64,000 nucleotides of DNA from Pararge aegeria (GCF_905163445.1 NC_053182.1:6634001-6698000); one strand, 5' to 3'. Counted from the first letter of the stretch, positions 23,001-30,726 are shown. Program-made: numbers and translations. Notes: generated from the sequence alone by a model not told the origin.

Positions 23001-23334
23001 TTAATAACATACGTAGGTACGGAAACCTTTGTCTGCAAGTCCAACCTACACTTAGCCGGTTTTTTGTTTAGTAAACGAGTATACCAGTCACAACAACTTA
23101 TCATCATCATTCCAAATTAATGCAAAGTCGTTTCACGGGAACCGGAATAGATATTGTTGATCAAGTTTTATGTTAGATAATAATAATCTACGAACCATAT
23201 ATCATGTCTTTGAGTTCGTATATGGCTTGCAATTTTGTATTGGGGTCTTCCCCACACTGCTGTTTAGCATATTCCTGCAGCTCCGGCGGAGGTTCACCGA
23301 GATCCAGTTCCACGTTGTAGTCTGGAGCCGGCAT
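7747..23334 (-). CDS. CRAL-TRIO domain lipid-transfer protein, 5 coding exons, 308 aa
   Basis: The protein belongs to the Sec14/alpha-tocopherol transfer protein-like family, soluble proteins that bind a hydrophobic ligand in a closed pocket and carry it between membranes. The ligand cannot be predicted. Coding exons on the minus strand are 23334-23196, 14431-14337, 9960-9810, 9330-9137 and 8094-7747, with phases 1, 0, 1 and 0 that all agree. Residues about 20-78 form the CRAL_TRIO_N helical domain (MDDDFLLRFLRARNF at 56-70). Residues about 95-265 form the CRAL-TRIO domain (PPYRDQNGRRLLIYRIG at 113-129, ILGGVALFDLEDLG at 160-173, INHSWIF near 206, LPERYGG near 257). The length of 308 is normal for the family. 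ATG 23334 lies six bases inside an exon that starts at a TTTTCAG acceptor, so the 5' UTR is spliced. All five exons are intact, so the gene appears functional. It could be clavesin-like or TTPA-like; no specific name is justified. Confidence 0.93.
8658..8694. repeat. Perfect palindrome, 17-bp arms
   Basis: GGTGATATATTAGGTAT (8658-8674) is followed by AAT and its exact reverse complement (8678-8694). The inner TAGGTATAATATACCTA unit is repeated directly downstream (to about 8715), so the region is a duplicated palindrome. It lies in the intron between exons 4 and 5 of the CRAL-TRIO gene. Confidence 0.9.
9137..9330 (-). CDS. CRAL-TRIO gene, coding exon 4
   Basis: The acceptor GGTTTCAG ends at 9331 and the donor GTGGTAAGT begins at 9136. 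The exon encodes the second base of Gly129 through Val193, including DELFKATIFALELGMLEQ and GGVALFDLEDLG, the core beta strand of the CRAL-TRIO fold. Entry is in phase 1 and exit in phase 0. Confidence 0.93.
9387..9448. repeat. Perfect palindrome, 29-bp arms with 4-bp spacer
   Basis: The arm 9387-9415 is the exact reverse complement of 9420-9448, with spacer AAGA. It lies in the 479-base intron between exons 3 and 4 of the CRAL-TRIO gene, 57 bases from the exon 4 acceptor. It overlaps by three bases the second palindrome at 9446-9523. Confidence 0.95.
9446..9523. repeat. Near-perfect palindrome, 36-bp arms with 6-bp loop
   Basis: The arm 9446-9481 and the reverse complement of 9488-9523 match at 34 of 36 positions; the loop is AAATTG. 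The sequence has no recognisable transposon terminal motif, but a short foldback or MITE remnant is possible. The intron transcript would form two adjacent long hairpins. Confidence 0.95.
9810..9960 (-). CDS. CRAL-TRIO gene, coding exon 3
   Basis: The acceptor TTATTTTCAG precedes 9960 and the donor GGTGTGT follows 9810. The exon encodes residues 79-128, MVNYYQFKEENQHLF through RRLLIYRI, linking the N-terminal helical domain to the lipid-binding domain. The first codon ATG is internal, not a start. Confidence 0.93.
9964..10847. other. Intron 2, repeat-poor part
   Basis: This is the 3' part of the 4.4-kb intron between exons 2 and 3 of the CRAL-TRIO gene. A TCACGTGA palindrome lies near 10547. 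No gene or repeat family is recognised until the SINE at 10848. Confidence 0.4.
10848..11090 (+). mobile_element. tRNA-derived SINE, family S1
   Basis: The head GACGGCCGATTGGCGCAG carries a tRNA-like A box, and GGGTTGATTCCCACAACTGG is a mutated B box. The body includes AAATGTTTGTGTG, CAGTGTCTGGGTG, CTACGCAACCACTTTGGG and GGCGATATGTGTATTG, ending GTAGTACATATATT. SINEs are transcribed by RNA polymerase III and moved by LINE enzymes. Family S1 has at least seven copies in this window. Confidence 0.88.
11582..12005 (-). pseudogene. mariner transposase remnant, internally deleted and frameshifted
   Basis: The minus strand encodes MATDKVHVRHCILYEFQQGR and later FGEGTVSDRACRRWF (HTH DNA-binding part), then after a frameshift GDFDLSDKPRSGRPSLIDDD, typical of the mariner N-terminus. 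It jumps directly to HPPYSSDLAPSDYHLF and LQNFL, which belong near the C-terminus with the third catalytic Asp. The central region with the first two catalytic Asp residues is deleted, so the copy is dead. It resembles cecropia-type mariners. Terminal inverted repeats were not identified. Confidence 0.9.
12376..12490 (-). mobile_element. SINE family S2, partial
   Basis: The CATCATCAACTCATTGCCGG start, GGTCTCCTCTCAGTGAGAAG and AGATTGGTGGAC blocks match, in reverse, the tail half of the S2 SINE at 18505-18800. The tRNA head is missing. Confidence 0.75.
12500..13330. other. Intronic AT-rich stretch
   Basis: This is part of intron 2 of the CRAL-TRIO gene. I see no exon and no recognisable repeat. 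Confidence 0.4.
13338..13561 (-). mobile_element. tRNA-derived SINE, family S1
   Basis: This is the reverse complement of the S1 consensus, from ATACTACGACAATACACAC through CATCGCCATCTAGCCCC and CAGTAGTGGGAATCGAACCC (B box) to CGCCAATCGGCCGTC. The part between the B box and the A box is shortened. Confidence 0.88.
14097..14215 (+). mobile_element. Helitron-like non-autonomous element, 5' part
   Basis: The start TCCTTACTAATATTTTAAAT and the blocks CCTAACTAAGCAAC, CAACTTGAT and AGCATAGGCT match the copy at 37013-37215. No 3' terminus is visible. The TC...CTAG ends of better copies are the basis of the Helitron-like label. Confidence 0.55.
14337..14431 (-). CDS. CRAL-TRIO gene, coding exon 2
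   Basis: The exon follows TTCAATTGTTGTAG and ends at TTG/GTAAGTAC. It encodes the last two bases of Glu47 and residues 48-78, ERGECNPHRMDDDFLLRFLR and ARNFVPQRAHRL, the hallmark segment of the CRAL_TRIO_N domain. Phase 1 in and phase 0 out fit both neighbours exactly. Confidence 0.93.
14545..14755 (+). mobile_element. SINE family S2, headless copy
   Basis: GCTTCAACGGTGAAG, GAGGAAACTTGCATGCCTCA, GTGTGTGGAGTCCACCAATC and GAGACCCGTGCCCTGTA occur in the S2 order and end before GATGATGATTA. It sits just upstream of exon 2 in CRAL-TRIO intron 1. Confidence 0.8.
14990..16024. other. Intronic stretch without recognised features
   Basis: This is part of intron 1 of the CRAL-TRIO gene. An ORF at 15284-15559 has no recognisable similarity, and I do not support it as a gene. 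Confidence 0.35.
16025..16059. repeat. Perfect hairpin, 15-bp arms
   Basis: ATTGCAAGATAATCT (16025-16039) and its exact reverse complement (16045-16059) are separated by ATATC. Confidence 0.9.
16225..16434 (-). mobile_element. tRNA-derived SINE, family S1
   Basis: In reverse: the TAAA-type tail (16227-16250), ATACTACGACAATACAC, ATCGCCATCTAGCCCC, CACACAAACATTTTCCAGT, GGACTCAGAAAGCAGGGTCG and GCCAATCGGCCGTC. The central part is shortened compared with the copy at 26590. Confidence 0.88.
16451..16560 (-). mobile_element. Repeat family S6, 3' part
   Basis: CTGCCGGACTAAAGGCC, GGGTTTGTCTATAATCACCA and CTGGGCAGACGGATTGGTGG are the reverse of the S6 end (AGTGGACT...AAAGGCCT...CCCTG). See the copies at 22505, 35205, 57140 and 62365. 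Confidence 0.75.
17430..17503 (+). mobile_element. LINE 3' end with GAA microsatellite tail
   Basis: CCTGTCACGCGACCCTGAGC followed by CGCAAGCAGAAGAAGAAGAAGAA is the 3' terminus of a lepidopteran LINE whose tail is a GAA-type repeat. It is extremely 5'-truncated. The family resembles the fragment at 46062-46371, which also ends in GAAGAAGAA. Confidence 0.5.
17510..18500. other. Intronic stretch with pyrimidine-rich tract
   Basis: A CT-rich run lies at 17838-17872. I see no exon or known repeat in the rest. Confidence 0.35.
18505..18800 (+). mobile_element. SINE family S2, copy with tRNA-like head
   Basis: The 5' head GTGACGTAGTGATTGCGC and the B-box-like GAGTTCGAATACCAGC identify the tRNA-derived end. 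The body follows with TACGTTGAAGGAAAACATC, CCTGCGTGCCTAAGAGT, GTGTGTGGAGTACACCAATC and GGGCCGGTGCTGGGTTGAT. This is the most complete S2 copy and sets the orientation of the family. Confidence 0.75.
19187..19290 (+). mobile_element. Helitron-like repeat fragment
   Basis: AATAAATGCAAAAGTGTGTTTGTTGGTTTGTC resembles the 5' region of lepidopteran Helitron-like repeats. The boundaries are uncertain. Confidence 0.4.
20270..20480 (-). mobile_element. SINE-like repeat S4, minus copy
   Basis: TGCAATCTCACCTAGTGGTA, GTGATGATGCAGTCTTAGG, CGAACGCCAAATCACTCGG and GATTGCCCCTACCGGGGATC, with reverse B box GGATCGAACCTG, follow the order of the S4 repeat (compare 54005-54270). The right end is a tRNA-like promoter read in reverse. 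Confidence 0.7.
21395..21545 (-). mobile_element. SINE family S2, degenerate copy
   Basis: The blocks AGCAGGGGTCTCGTTCC, GATAAGGGTTTAGACCATAG and a terminal GATGACGACGACGG match the reverse S2 tail with much divergence. Confidence 0.55.
22117..22145. repeat. Perfect hairpin, 12-bp arms
   Basis: AAAATGATACTA (22117-22128) and its reverse complement (22134-22145) flank ACGAA. Confidence 0.85.
22505..22985 (+). mobile_element. Repeat family S6, interrupted by a LINE
   Basis: The left part (to 22575) has CAGTTGTCCCACCTCC, CCGCGGGCGTCGTACGAGGC and GACTAAAGGAATATAA. The right part (from 22913) has ACGGAGAGCGGGCAGCAG and TGCGATCACCAACCCGTCTG, CCCAGGGTGGTGATTTTGGG. The uninterrupted copy at 57140-57320 shows these join as GGGAATATAACGGAGAATGG. 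The insert is a LINE 3' fragment. Confidence 0.8.
22576..22912 (+). mobile_element. 5'-truncated LINE 3' end inside S6
   Basis: The start encodes a LINE C-terminus (FKVYVERKITEKSHYNVTDY, then LNDTKAWE and a stop). The 3' UTR follows with CCCGGCTATGTTTGTTGTGG, TTCTTAGACCAGGGCGCGTT and GCTTCATAAGTGCCTGTGAT, ending ATGAATAAAGAAAATTTGAA, which contains the AATAAA signal. It is inserted after GGAATATAA of the host repeat. Confidence 0.8.
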
Positions 23335-23340
23335 TTTGAC
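23196..23340 (-). CDS. CRAL-TRIO gene, first coding exon with ATG at 23334
   Basis: The minus strand reads CGTATGTTTTCAG, then GTCAAA, ATG. Residues 1-46 are MPAPDYNVELDLGEPPPELQ, EYAKQQCGEDPNTKLQAIYE and LKDMIY, with the first base of Glu47, followed by the donor G/GTTCGT. The acceptor six bases before the ATG means the mRNA has an upstream non-coding exon. The Pro-rich start and following helix are typical of the family N-terminus. Confidence 0.9.
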
Positions 23341-23444
23341 CTGAAAACATACGAGGGTTTTTAAAAATGTTTTAATAATGGGTAAAAAAGTATATTTATG
23401 ACATTTTGTGAATAGCCTAGCGCGATTAGTATGAGAGATGACTA

Positions 23445-23590
23445 CTCATCATATCAATCCATTACCGGCCCACTGCAGGGCATGGGTCTCTCTCACTTGA
23501 GGAGAGCAGTAGTCCACCACGCTGGCCTATCGCGGATTGGCGGAAAACATTATTGAAAACTCTCAGACATGCAGGTTTTCAATTGCATGC
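23445..23590 (-). mobile_element. SINE family S2, partial
   Basis: CATATCAATCCATTACCGGC, CCACTGCAGGGCATGGGTC, CCACCACGCTGGCC and ACTCTCAGACATGCAGG are the reverse S2 body. It lies about 100 bases upstream of the ATG exon of the CRAL-TRIO gene. Confidence 0.85.
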
Positions 23591-23599
23591 TGCTGTCAC

Positions 23600-23800
23600 C
23601 GCTTCTGGACCTACAGGATGGGACTCCGTTCGACCATTCACAAGTAACGTGACGTAAGGTAACGTAACAAAAAAACGCCGCCGCTGAAGAAGCGAGTTTA
23701 ACATCGTGGTGTGGTCTTCGGTTTAACGATGCTGATGTATGCTTACTGTATGCGACCAATCAAAATACCGGCGCCATTGCAATTTTGAGCAAACGTCTTG
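23600..23800. other. GC-richer block upstream of the ATG exon, unassigned
   Basis: The block contains AACGCCGCCGCTGAAG and repeated GTAACGT units. On the minus strand it has ATTGG (inverted CCAAT) in GATTTTGATTGGTCGC-like context. It could be an alternative promoter of the CRAL-TRIO gene or part of an unrecognised repeat. Confidence 0.25.
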
Positions 23801-24129
23801 TGATTAGTGGTTTGCCCTTTAGTCTGTGAACCAAAGGATTCTCAGCAGGATTACTCGATATGATAACGCTTGGACCCTTAATTCGTCACGGAGTGTTATA
23901 GTCAAATACCTATTTTGTTCAACTGTCCCCATTCATTGTACCTAAAAAACCGTAGGTTTGAAAAAAAACTATTGCAATTATCTAAGCGTATATATAAATA
24001 TATATAAACGCTTATAATAAATAACTTCACCATAAGGATAATTTCTCGTAATTTGAACATAAACAACTATTCTCTTGCCGTGTGGGGATCATTATATGAG
24101 GATGATGAACCAAAGTATCATCACCATCA

Positions 24130-24295
24130 TCACCTTCAAACAATGAATGTCCCATTTCTGGGGCATCTTAATTCATAGGACAGAGGAAATAGAGTGAAAA
24201 TTTCATAACTCAATGCTAAACAATTAATACTCGATGTGAACACAGGACCTCGCCATCTATAGTCGACCATGCTAACCACTAGACAATACTTAAGT
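24130..24295 (-). repeat. Repeat with tRNA-like end
   Basis: ACAGGACCTCGCCATCTATA followed by CCATGCTAACCACTAGACAA resembles the reverse of a tRNA-derived SINE promoter, with anticodon-arm-like text near the end. Degenerate. Confidence 0.35.
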
Positions 24296-24749
24296 TTAGT
24301 TACTAACTCAAAACGCAATCCGATTATGGTAACTATTTCACGAAATATCTAACCATGAGTTAAAGCTGCCAAATTAATTTTTTTACACAATTGCCATCGA
24401 CTGGGCGTGAGGTTTTGCCGATTCGATTAAAGCTGTTGTTGTTTCCAATCAGATTTTTTGCTGATGATATATTACGGAATCGAATTTGGCGATCCCAATA
24501 TGACTGCACCACAAAAGATTTACCTAATAATTGGTGAATTCCAATAAATCCCAAAATGTAACCAGCAATATGCCATTTACGTCCAAAAATGTAATCAAAA
24601 ACTGGCGATAAAATAATGCTTATAAACGTTTTAAGGATTGGCTTATATTACATTGAATCACCAAGGCTGACTTCAAACTAAAAATCTCTACATTATTCAC
24701 GTGGGTTAAAGGTTACGCTGGGTTAAATCAATTTTCATTTATATAAAAA

Positions 24750-24960
24750 ATCGAACTGTTGCGGCGGCGGACGCTAAAGGCAAGGCCAAAATGCGGTGTC
24801 TAACTTGTGTGCATAAAGACGGTCAAGAGTACGTCCAGCCATACCATAAGCGTGCGGTATAGCTAATTCTTTAGATTGATGATCGCAGAACGCAAACATG
24901 AACGCTGCTGACGACGCGGCGGTTTGGCCCTCGCTTAACAGTATTGAAACGTCGTAATTG
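24750..24960. repeat. GC-richer repeat-like block
   Basis: The block has GCGGCGGCGGACGCTAAAGG on the left and GACGACGCGGCGGTTTGG on the right, which are partly complementary. It looks like an inserted element of a lepidopteran repeat family that I cannot name. Surrounding DNA is much more AT-rich. Confidence 0.35.
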
Positions 24961-24999
24961 TATTTTATAAAAAAATAATGAAAGGTTATTTTATTATTA

Positions 25000-26580
25000 A
25001 TACATGACAGGAAATAAATATAGGGGAACAAAGCCATCGAAAAAGCCCAAGTTTACACCAAGGTAATATTCCATCTCAGATGTAAGTATCTTGACGATGC
25101 AATGAGCACATTCTAGGCTTTACACCAATTTCGAGTTGTTTAAAGCTTTACTGTCTGTTTTCTGTTTTTCCGGGCTGAATTATCTTTCATGGGACCTCAA
25201 TAGACTGGTTTTTGAATCTCAAAATACTGGAAACAAAATTGAAAGGCCTACACAAATAACGTTTATTTTGAATTGGAATCAGAAAAACTAAATTTGAATT
25301 AGAAAAAGATACGGAGATGTATTTATTGGTTTGTATGGGAAAATGATACTCTACTGAAATTGTACGCGGACGAAGTCATTTTGGTATAGGATAATAAACA
25401 ATAATATTGAATAAACTGGCACGATAGTAACATAGTAAATCAATGCACTGGCAAGTCATAAATATTGCAACATAAGCTGCTAGTGCTCTGTCAATTTACT
25501 AACTGAGATTAAAAAATATTTATATTTTAATAAGTATATATAATATTAATGATCATGTCATTAAAATTTAAGGTTATATGCGTAAGTAGTACGGAATGTA
25601 AAATAAATTGAAGGTATAAATAAAAACACATTTTAATAAACAAATAACCGTTGATGGATTTGGATATTAATTTATCACATCAGCTACTATTGGATGTAAC
25701 CAATTACATTAGCATTTCACAGCTTATATGTTTGTGTACAAGGTTCTCGTCATGATTCTGTTAAGTTAATTATTTAATATTTATATTTATAATCTATGCT
25801 TATTACTATACCGTTATTTCCTTTGATCGTAATTCAGCTCCATTCATTTGTTATAAAAACTACACACACACACAGTAACTTAAATAAAATCCTTAATATA
25901 AATATATATATATATATATAAATATGTATAATTATAACTTGCTCAAAATCATTGACAAAAACTCGAATGTCACGACTTGCTTTAGCACAAGGAGATACAT
26001 TATATGTTTTGGCTCACACTTGTGTAGGTACTTATATATGTATATTACAAGTGACCAGTAAGATTACATATCATAAATTAAATACTTTTTCCACGACACT
26101 GGTAATATAATTCAAGCGAATTATTATTTTTCTCTGTAGATAATTGTCATGATAAGGTATAATTAATGTTAGATAATATTTTAATCGTCCCGATAATTAG
26201 TGTCACAGTTGAAACTTAGTTGAAACCTACACATAACTAGTACCAATAAAAAAATATAAAGGCAAAAGGTGTCTCACGTTAGAATAAAACCTGACCAAGT
26301 TCGGGTTAGTTTCGCTTATAGAGGATTCAGCACTTTGGAAAGAAACGTATAGATAATTAATTGGTTGATTAACTTTGACAACTTTTTTTTTTTTTTATAC
26401 AATTTATTTGTACACCACAAATAGGAAAAAAACTATCCATAGTGACGAAAATGTTTGGGAAAAGAAAGACATAAACGTAAATCAAATTTTAGCAGCGATT
26501 CAATTTGCGTTCATATCATACTGTCCATTCTATCGTTGCGAGTTAAATCTTTTTAATCCACCGATATAATTAAACTCGTT
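25000..26580. other. Intergenic or intronic AT-rich stretch with microsatellites
   Basis: A CA run lies at 25862-25874 and a TA run at 25903-25921. No exon or recognised repeat is otherwise seen. If the 5' exon at 43.1 kb belongs to the CRAL-TRIO gene, this is intronic. Confidence 0.4.
25862..25921. repeat. CA and TA microsatellites
   Basis: A CA run (25862-25874) is followed 30 bases later by a TA run (25903-25921). Confidence 0.85.
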
Positions 26581-26589
26581 GGCTATTTA

Positions 26590-26861
26590 ACGGCCGACTG
26601 GCGCAGTGGGCAGCAACCCTGCTGTCTGAGTCCAAGGCCGTGGGTTCGATTCCCACAACTGGAAAATGTTTGTGTGTTGAACATTAATGTTTTTCAGTGT
26701 CTGGGTGTTCTGTATATTATTATTTATATGTATTTATGTATATTATTCATAAAAATATTCAACAGTCATCTTAATACCCATACCACAAGCTACGCTTACT
26801 TTGTGGCTAGATGGCGATGTGTGCATTGTCGTAGTATATTTATTTTATTATTTATTTATTT
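26590..26861 (+). mobile_element. tRNA-derived SINE, family S1, nearly complete
   Basis: ACGGCCGACTGGCGCAGTGG (A box), GTGGGTTCGATTCCCACAAC (B box), AAATGTTTGTGTG, CAGTGTCTGGGTG, CTACGCTTACTTTGTGG, GGCGATGTGTGCATTGTCG and a tail of TTTATTTA units. This is the best S1 reference copy in the window. Confidence 0.92.
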
Positions 26862-27899
26862 AATTTCTCTATTTAGATGATAAGTAACTATTTTTTTGAC
26901 CGAGGCTTACTTGGTTTATAGTTTCGCCATAACCGTCTGCTTGACTGTACATCTGTATGTCCATGGCTTAGCTGTTTGTGGCGTGTGACACATTAATAAC
27001 GCTGACAAAGTGAATAAAACTATTTAAAAAAAATACGCTAGGTGCAACGATATCACTTTTTTATTTTTTATATTGGTGTAAATGTATGAAATGGTGCGAT
27101 TTAAAATCTACTGTCCCTGATCTAGGTAAAAACCTGTATTACAGGCGACAGTTCTCTCCTTAAATTGTTGTTTCGATGATTGAGTGTATGTGCGTGTGTG
27201 ATTTTGGTCGCGTTGGTACTTGTACTCGCGTATATGTTTGCTTATACAAGATAATTATTATATTAAATTATGTATACATATATAAATTTGTTTTGCTTGT
27301 ACATAAAACTTTTTTTTTAAATAGCTGATCATTTAAAGCCTTACGCATCTGCACCTACACTTCATATCGTTGACGATATAAGCAAGGTAGGTTTTAATAT
27401 TTTATTGGGTTAGTATTTCATAAGAAAGGCATTATATTATGATAGTCTTTTAATTAAAAGTTTTTTAAAAAAGTGTCAGTGTTGTACCGTAAACACGAGG
27501 TTACAATATGCGTTTTTGATGATTAAAGTAACTTTTTTCATTAAATTTCCTTAATTTATCTTCACTAATTGGTTGTCAGTTCACTGTTCGTTACCAGCCA
27601 GAAACACAACATACATTAACATAGTTTAAAATGGAAGGCAGTAAGTTTAAATGGAAAATCTATTATCTTATCGCTGTTCTTGCATAATTTGCGCAACAAG
27701 CGAAGCGTTTTCTATCACTGTTTACTAAAACTATCGGTAGAGAAAAGCGACGTAACAATCGGCTAAGCAGAATGTAAACGATGAGGCACAAATAATTGTA
27801 TAATAGGCTCTTGCACAGTTACTTCCTATTATGTAAGAATCACATATTCGTCGGGGATTCCTGGAAAACATAGAACATACATTTGTCTTCTTGTTTTCA

Positions 27900-28415
27900 C
27901 AGCTGGAAAATGTTTGTGTGATGAACATGAATGTGTTTCAGCGTCTGGGTATTAATAAGTATATATAAGTACGTTCCTACTAATATTATAATTGTGAAAG
28001 TGTGGATGTTTGTTACTGAATCACGCAAACACGGCTAAACGGATTTGGATGAAATTTGGGAAGCATGCTGCCTTTGACATAGAAAAGAACATAGGCTACA
28101 TTTTATCCCGTTTCCTTAAGTAGTTCCCGAGGGCAAATTAAAAATTGTTTTCGAGCTTAGGCGCAGGCAGACAGCTTTGAAATTTGGTATGCTATGGAAA
28201 AGGACATGTACTTTCTATACCGATCTCTCCGACAGTTCCCGTGGTAGGATTAAAAATTTGTAACGAGCGAAGCTTTACACCCAATTCTGAAGTCCACGCA
28301 GACGGAGTCGCGGCCAGAAGCTAGTTATTAATAAATATATTCAATAAGTACTAAGACGTAGTACCCATAATACACGAATCGCTTACTTTTGGGGCTAGGT
28401 ACTAAATTTATTATT
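27900..28415 (+). mobile_element. SINE S1 split by a Helitron-like insertion
   Basis: The left part 27900-27974 has CAGCTGGAAAATGTTTGTGT and CAGCGTCTGGGTATT. The right part 28325-28415 has TATTCAATAAGTACTAAGAC, GTACCCATAAT and TTTTGGGGCTAGGT. Together they are the S1 body; the tRNA head upstream of 27900 is missing. Confidence 0.7.
27975..28324 (+). mobile_element. Helitron-like non-autonomous element
   Basis: It starts TCCTACTAATATTATAATTG and ends GTCGCGGCCAGAAGCTAG. It carries the lepidopteran repeat text GGCTAAACGGATTTGGATGA, AAATTTGGGAAGCATG and ACATAGGCTACATTTTATCC. The TC start and CTAG/T end fit Helitron ends. There is no coding capacity, so it would depend on a Rep-helicase supplied elsewhere. 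Confidence 0.65.
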
Positions 28416-28961
28416 TCTTTATTTATGTTTGATGAATTGAGACGTATTTATTAATTAGTACCTACTTACCTAAAGTTGTTAATTTTTAATCTGTTTGAAA
28501 TCATATTTCCATAAAATTAATGGGTGGATACAACTATTCGTTTTGTTGAAGTGACTCTAGTCCAGGCGCATCAAAAGGCATCAGTTCTCAGGTTATCTTC
28601 AAAAGTTATCGGCAGATCATTCACTTCTATCGCATGCCGAGTTATGGAACTTCCGTGAAATGATTATTCAGAACGGTAAGCTAAGCTAGATAAGAGTACC
28701 TTCATCTGTGTACATATCTATATTTTTTTAATAATAAAAAGGAACCAAAAAACCCCAAATAATCTTTGATACCATATTTATTCATTACCATTACTTTTTC
28801 GCAAGTCTATGTATAACTTTAGCCATGAAATTACTTCTCTTACACAATTCTTGAAACTGATTTTGAGAGAGCGGCCTTAAACTTACACTCCTTATTACGC
28901 ACTGTTGGTGGGCGTGCGTGTCATGTTTTTAACTCTCCATCCCTAAAGCCTTTTTTAAATA

Positions 28962-29100
28962 TTAATCTTTACACATTATAAAGCAAAGTCCCCCGCCGCG
29001 TCTGTCTGTCTCCTGTCGCTGTCCGAATGGATTTTCATACTGTTATCACTAATGAACAGAGTGACTCTTGCGGACGGTTTTAGTGTAGGTATATTTTATT
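28962..29100 (+). repeat. Helitron-like repeat fragment
   Basis: CATTATAAAGCAAAGTCCCC and CGCCGCGTCTGTCTGTCTCC followed by CGAATGGATTTTCATACTG is a common lepidopteran repeat 5' region. The boundaries are uncertain. Confidence 0.4.
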
Positions 29101-29644
29101 GTGGTTTTCTGTACATTGGCCGAACGCCGCGAAAATGATTGATAAAGAAAAAGTAATGTACCTACTTCGTGTTTAAACTAATCATTATTTTCTATAATCC
29201 GCAGGGCTATATGTCTAACTGTTATGGTTTAGTCACAACAACTGCTTTTTGTTATAATTTGTCACCCAAAACTCTTGTACAATCGATGCTTTTATAATTA
29301 AGATTGATTGATTGACCTGAGAATTCCTTTTTAAACAATTGAAATTCTATCCTTAATATCTAGGCCTATCTTCTAATAGTAACGATGAAAATAAGTCCTG
29401 AAAGAAAAAAAAATAATATTGCCTTAACGCAAGGAATGAATAAAAAAATTTAGAAATTTACATGATTAATTTCCATTCAGAAGTTGCATACCAGTAAACT
29501 AACTCTTTTTGATTCTTCTCTTCGATCCGTATTATATACAATCGTTTTTATCTCAATTGGACTCAGTAGTTGGAAATGCAATCGAGTTCGTGTATTGTGT
29601 GTAAGTGTATTTAATAAGGTTTTTCGCAAACTAACGAGGAATGT

Positions 29645-29677
29645 GTTCGAGTGGGTCCTATAGGGACCCACTCGAAC
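29645..29677. repeat. Perfect palindrome, 14-bp arms
   Basis: GTTCGAGTGGGTCC (29645-29658), TATAG, then the exact reverse complement (29664-29677). It is GC-richer than its surroundings. Confidence 0.9.
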
Positions 29678-29689
29678 CATATGGTTTGG

Positions 29690-29799
29690 AAATAAAACTG
29701 GACCCGATAGGTTACGCTTCATTTAGGTTCTAGGATTTTTAAGATATAAAAACCGGTATTAAGCGGTTTGCTGTACACGAAGTTGCGCGGGTCAGCTAG
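29690..29799 (+). mobile_element. Helitron-like 3' end
   Basis: The end ACGAAGTTGCGCGGGTCAGCTAG followed by T is the 3' terminus of lepidopteran Helitron-like repeats. The 5' end is not recognised. An S1 SINE tail abuts it directly. Confidence 0.45.
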
Positions 29800-29800
29800 T

Positions 29801-30073
29801 AAATAATAAAATAAATGAATTAATAAATATACCACGACAATAAATACATCGTCATCTAGCCCCAAACTAAGCGCAGTTTGTAATATAGGTACTTAGATGA
29901 CTGATGAATATTTTAACGAATAATATACATAAATACTTATAATATAAAGATAAACACCCGAAACTAAATAAAACATTAATGTTCACCATACAAACATTCT
30001 CCAGTTGTGGGTATCGAACCAACAGCCTTGGCTCAGAAAGCAGGATCACAGCACTCTGCGCCAATAGGCCGTC
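29801..30073 (-). mobile_element. tRNA-derived SINE, family S1
   Basis: In reverse: an A-rich tail, ACCACGACAATAAATACATC, CATCTAGCCCCAAACTAAGC, AAACACCCGAAACTAAA, CCAGTTGTGGGTATCGAACC, CTCAGAAAGCAGGATCAC and GCGCCAATAGGCCGTC. Confidence 0.88.
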
Positions 30074-30597
30074 TACATAATTTTTCATTCGATTGATATT
30101 TAACTACTAAGTTACTAACTAAAGATTATACGGATGCAATTAATTGATAGGGTGGCTGCAGGCTGGTAGGATATGGAGAAAGTTCCATAAATTGTTACCT
30201 CCACCGGTTTATCTGGAACCGGTGAGAATTATAGTCACGAAGTACCTAATTTTCTACCTAAACTTTCTTATGGGACCTTTGGATCAACCTATAGCTAGCC
30301 TGTTTGCTAACTATGATTTTTTTGCAACAAAAAGACGGCCAGGCGAAAGTGCGAGGTACAAAATAAAAAATTGCGCGATTCTGTTGATGCGATATTATTA
30401 CTTTGTAGCCCATGGAGAAATCCTATAGATTACTTATTTTAAAAGTAAATAGAACTACACGGAGCACAAAAGATCCTGGAGGGTCAAAGTGCATCCGCTG
30501 AAGCGGGCCTCATTACAAGATAGATAGAAATAGAACTACAACTACTCGAATTCAAGGTATACAATTTTCGTGATTCTGAATCTCGGTGAATCTGAAT

Positions 30598-30726
30598 AAT
30601 TCTATAAATTTAAAATGCATATAAAAAATTTCGTAACCGACAGAATTTGAACCTGCGACTCTTTGGCAATCGTGGCCTGAGCGCTTTCTCCAAAAATTTT
30701 TATATGCATTTTAAATTTATAGAATT
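30598..30726. repeat. Foldback element with tRNA-like core
   Basis: The arms 30598-30627 and 30697-30726 are perfect 30-base reverse complements. The 69-base centre, read on the minus strand, has AGCGCTCAGGCCACGATTGC and GTCGCAGGTTCAAATTCTG, which resemble a tRNA A-box region and B box. A SINE head caught between inverted copies of its flank or tail is the simplest reading. Confidence 0.85.

Noticed and set aside
26674..26880. ORF beginning MLNINVFQCLGV, with similar ORFs at 10932 and 13334
   Set aside because: All are shadows of the S1 SINE body (CAGTGTCTGGGTG...), so their similarity reflects the repeat and not a gene family.
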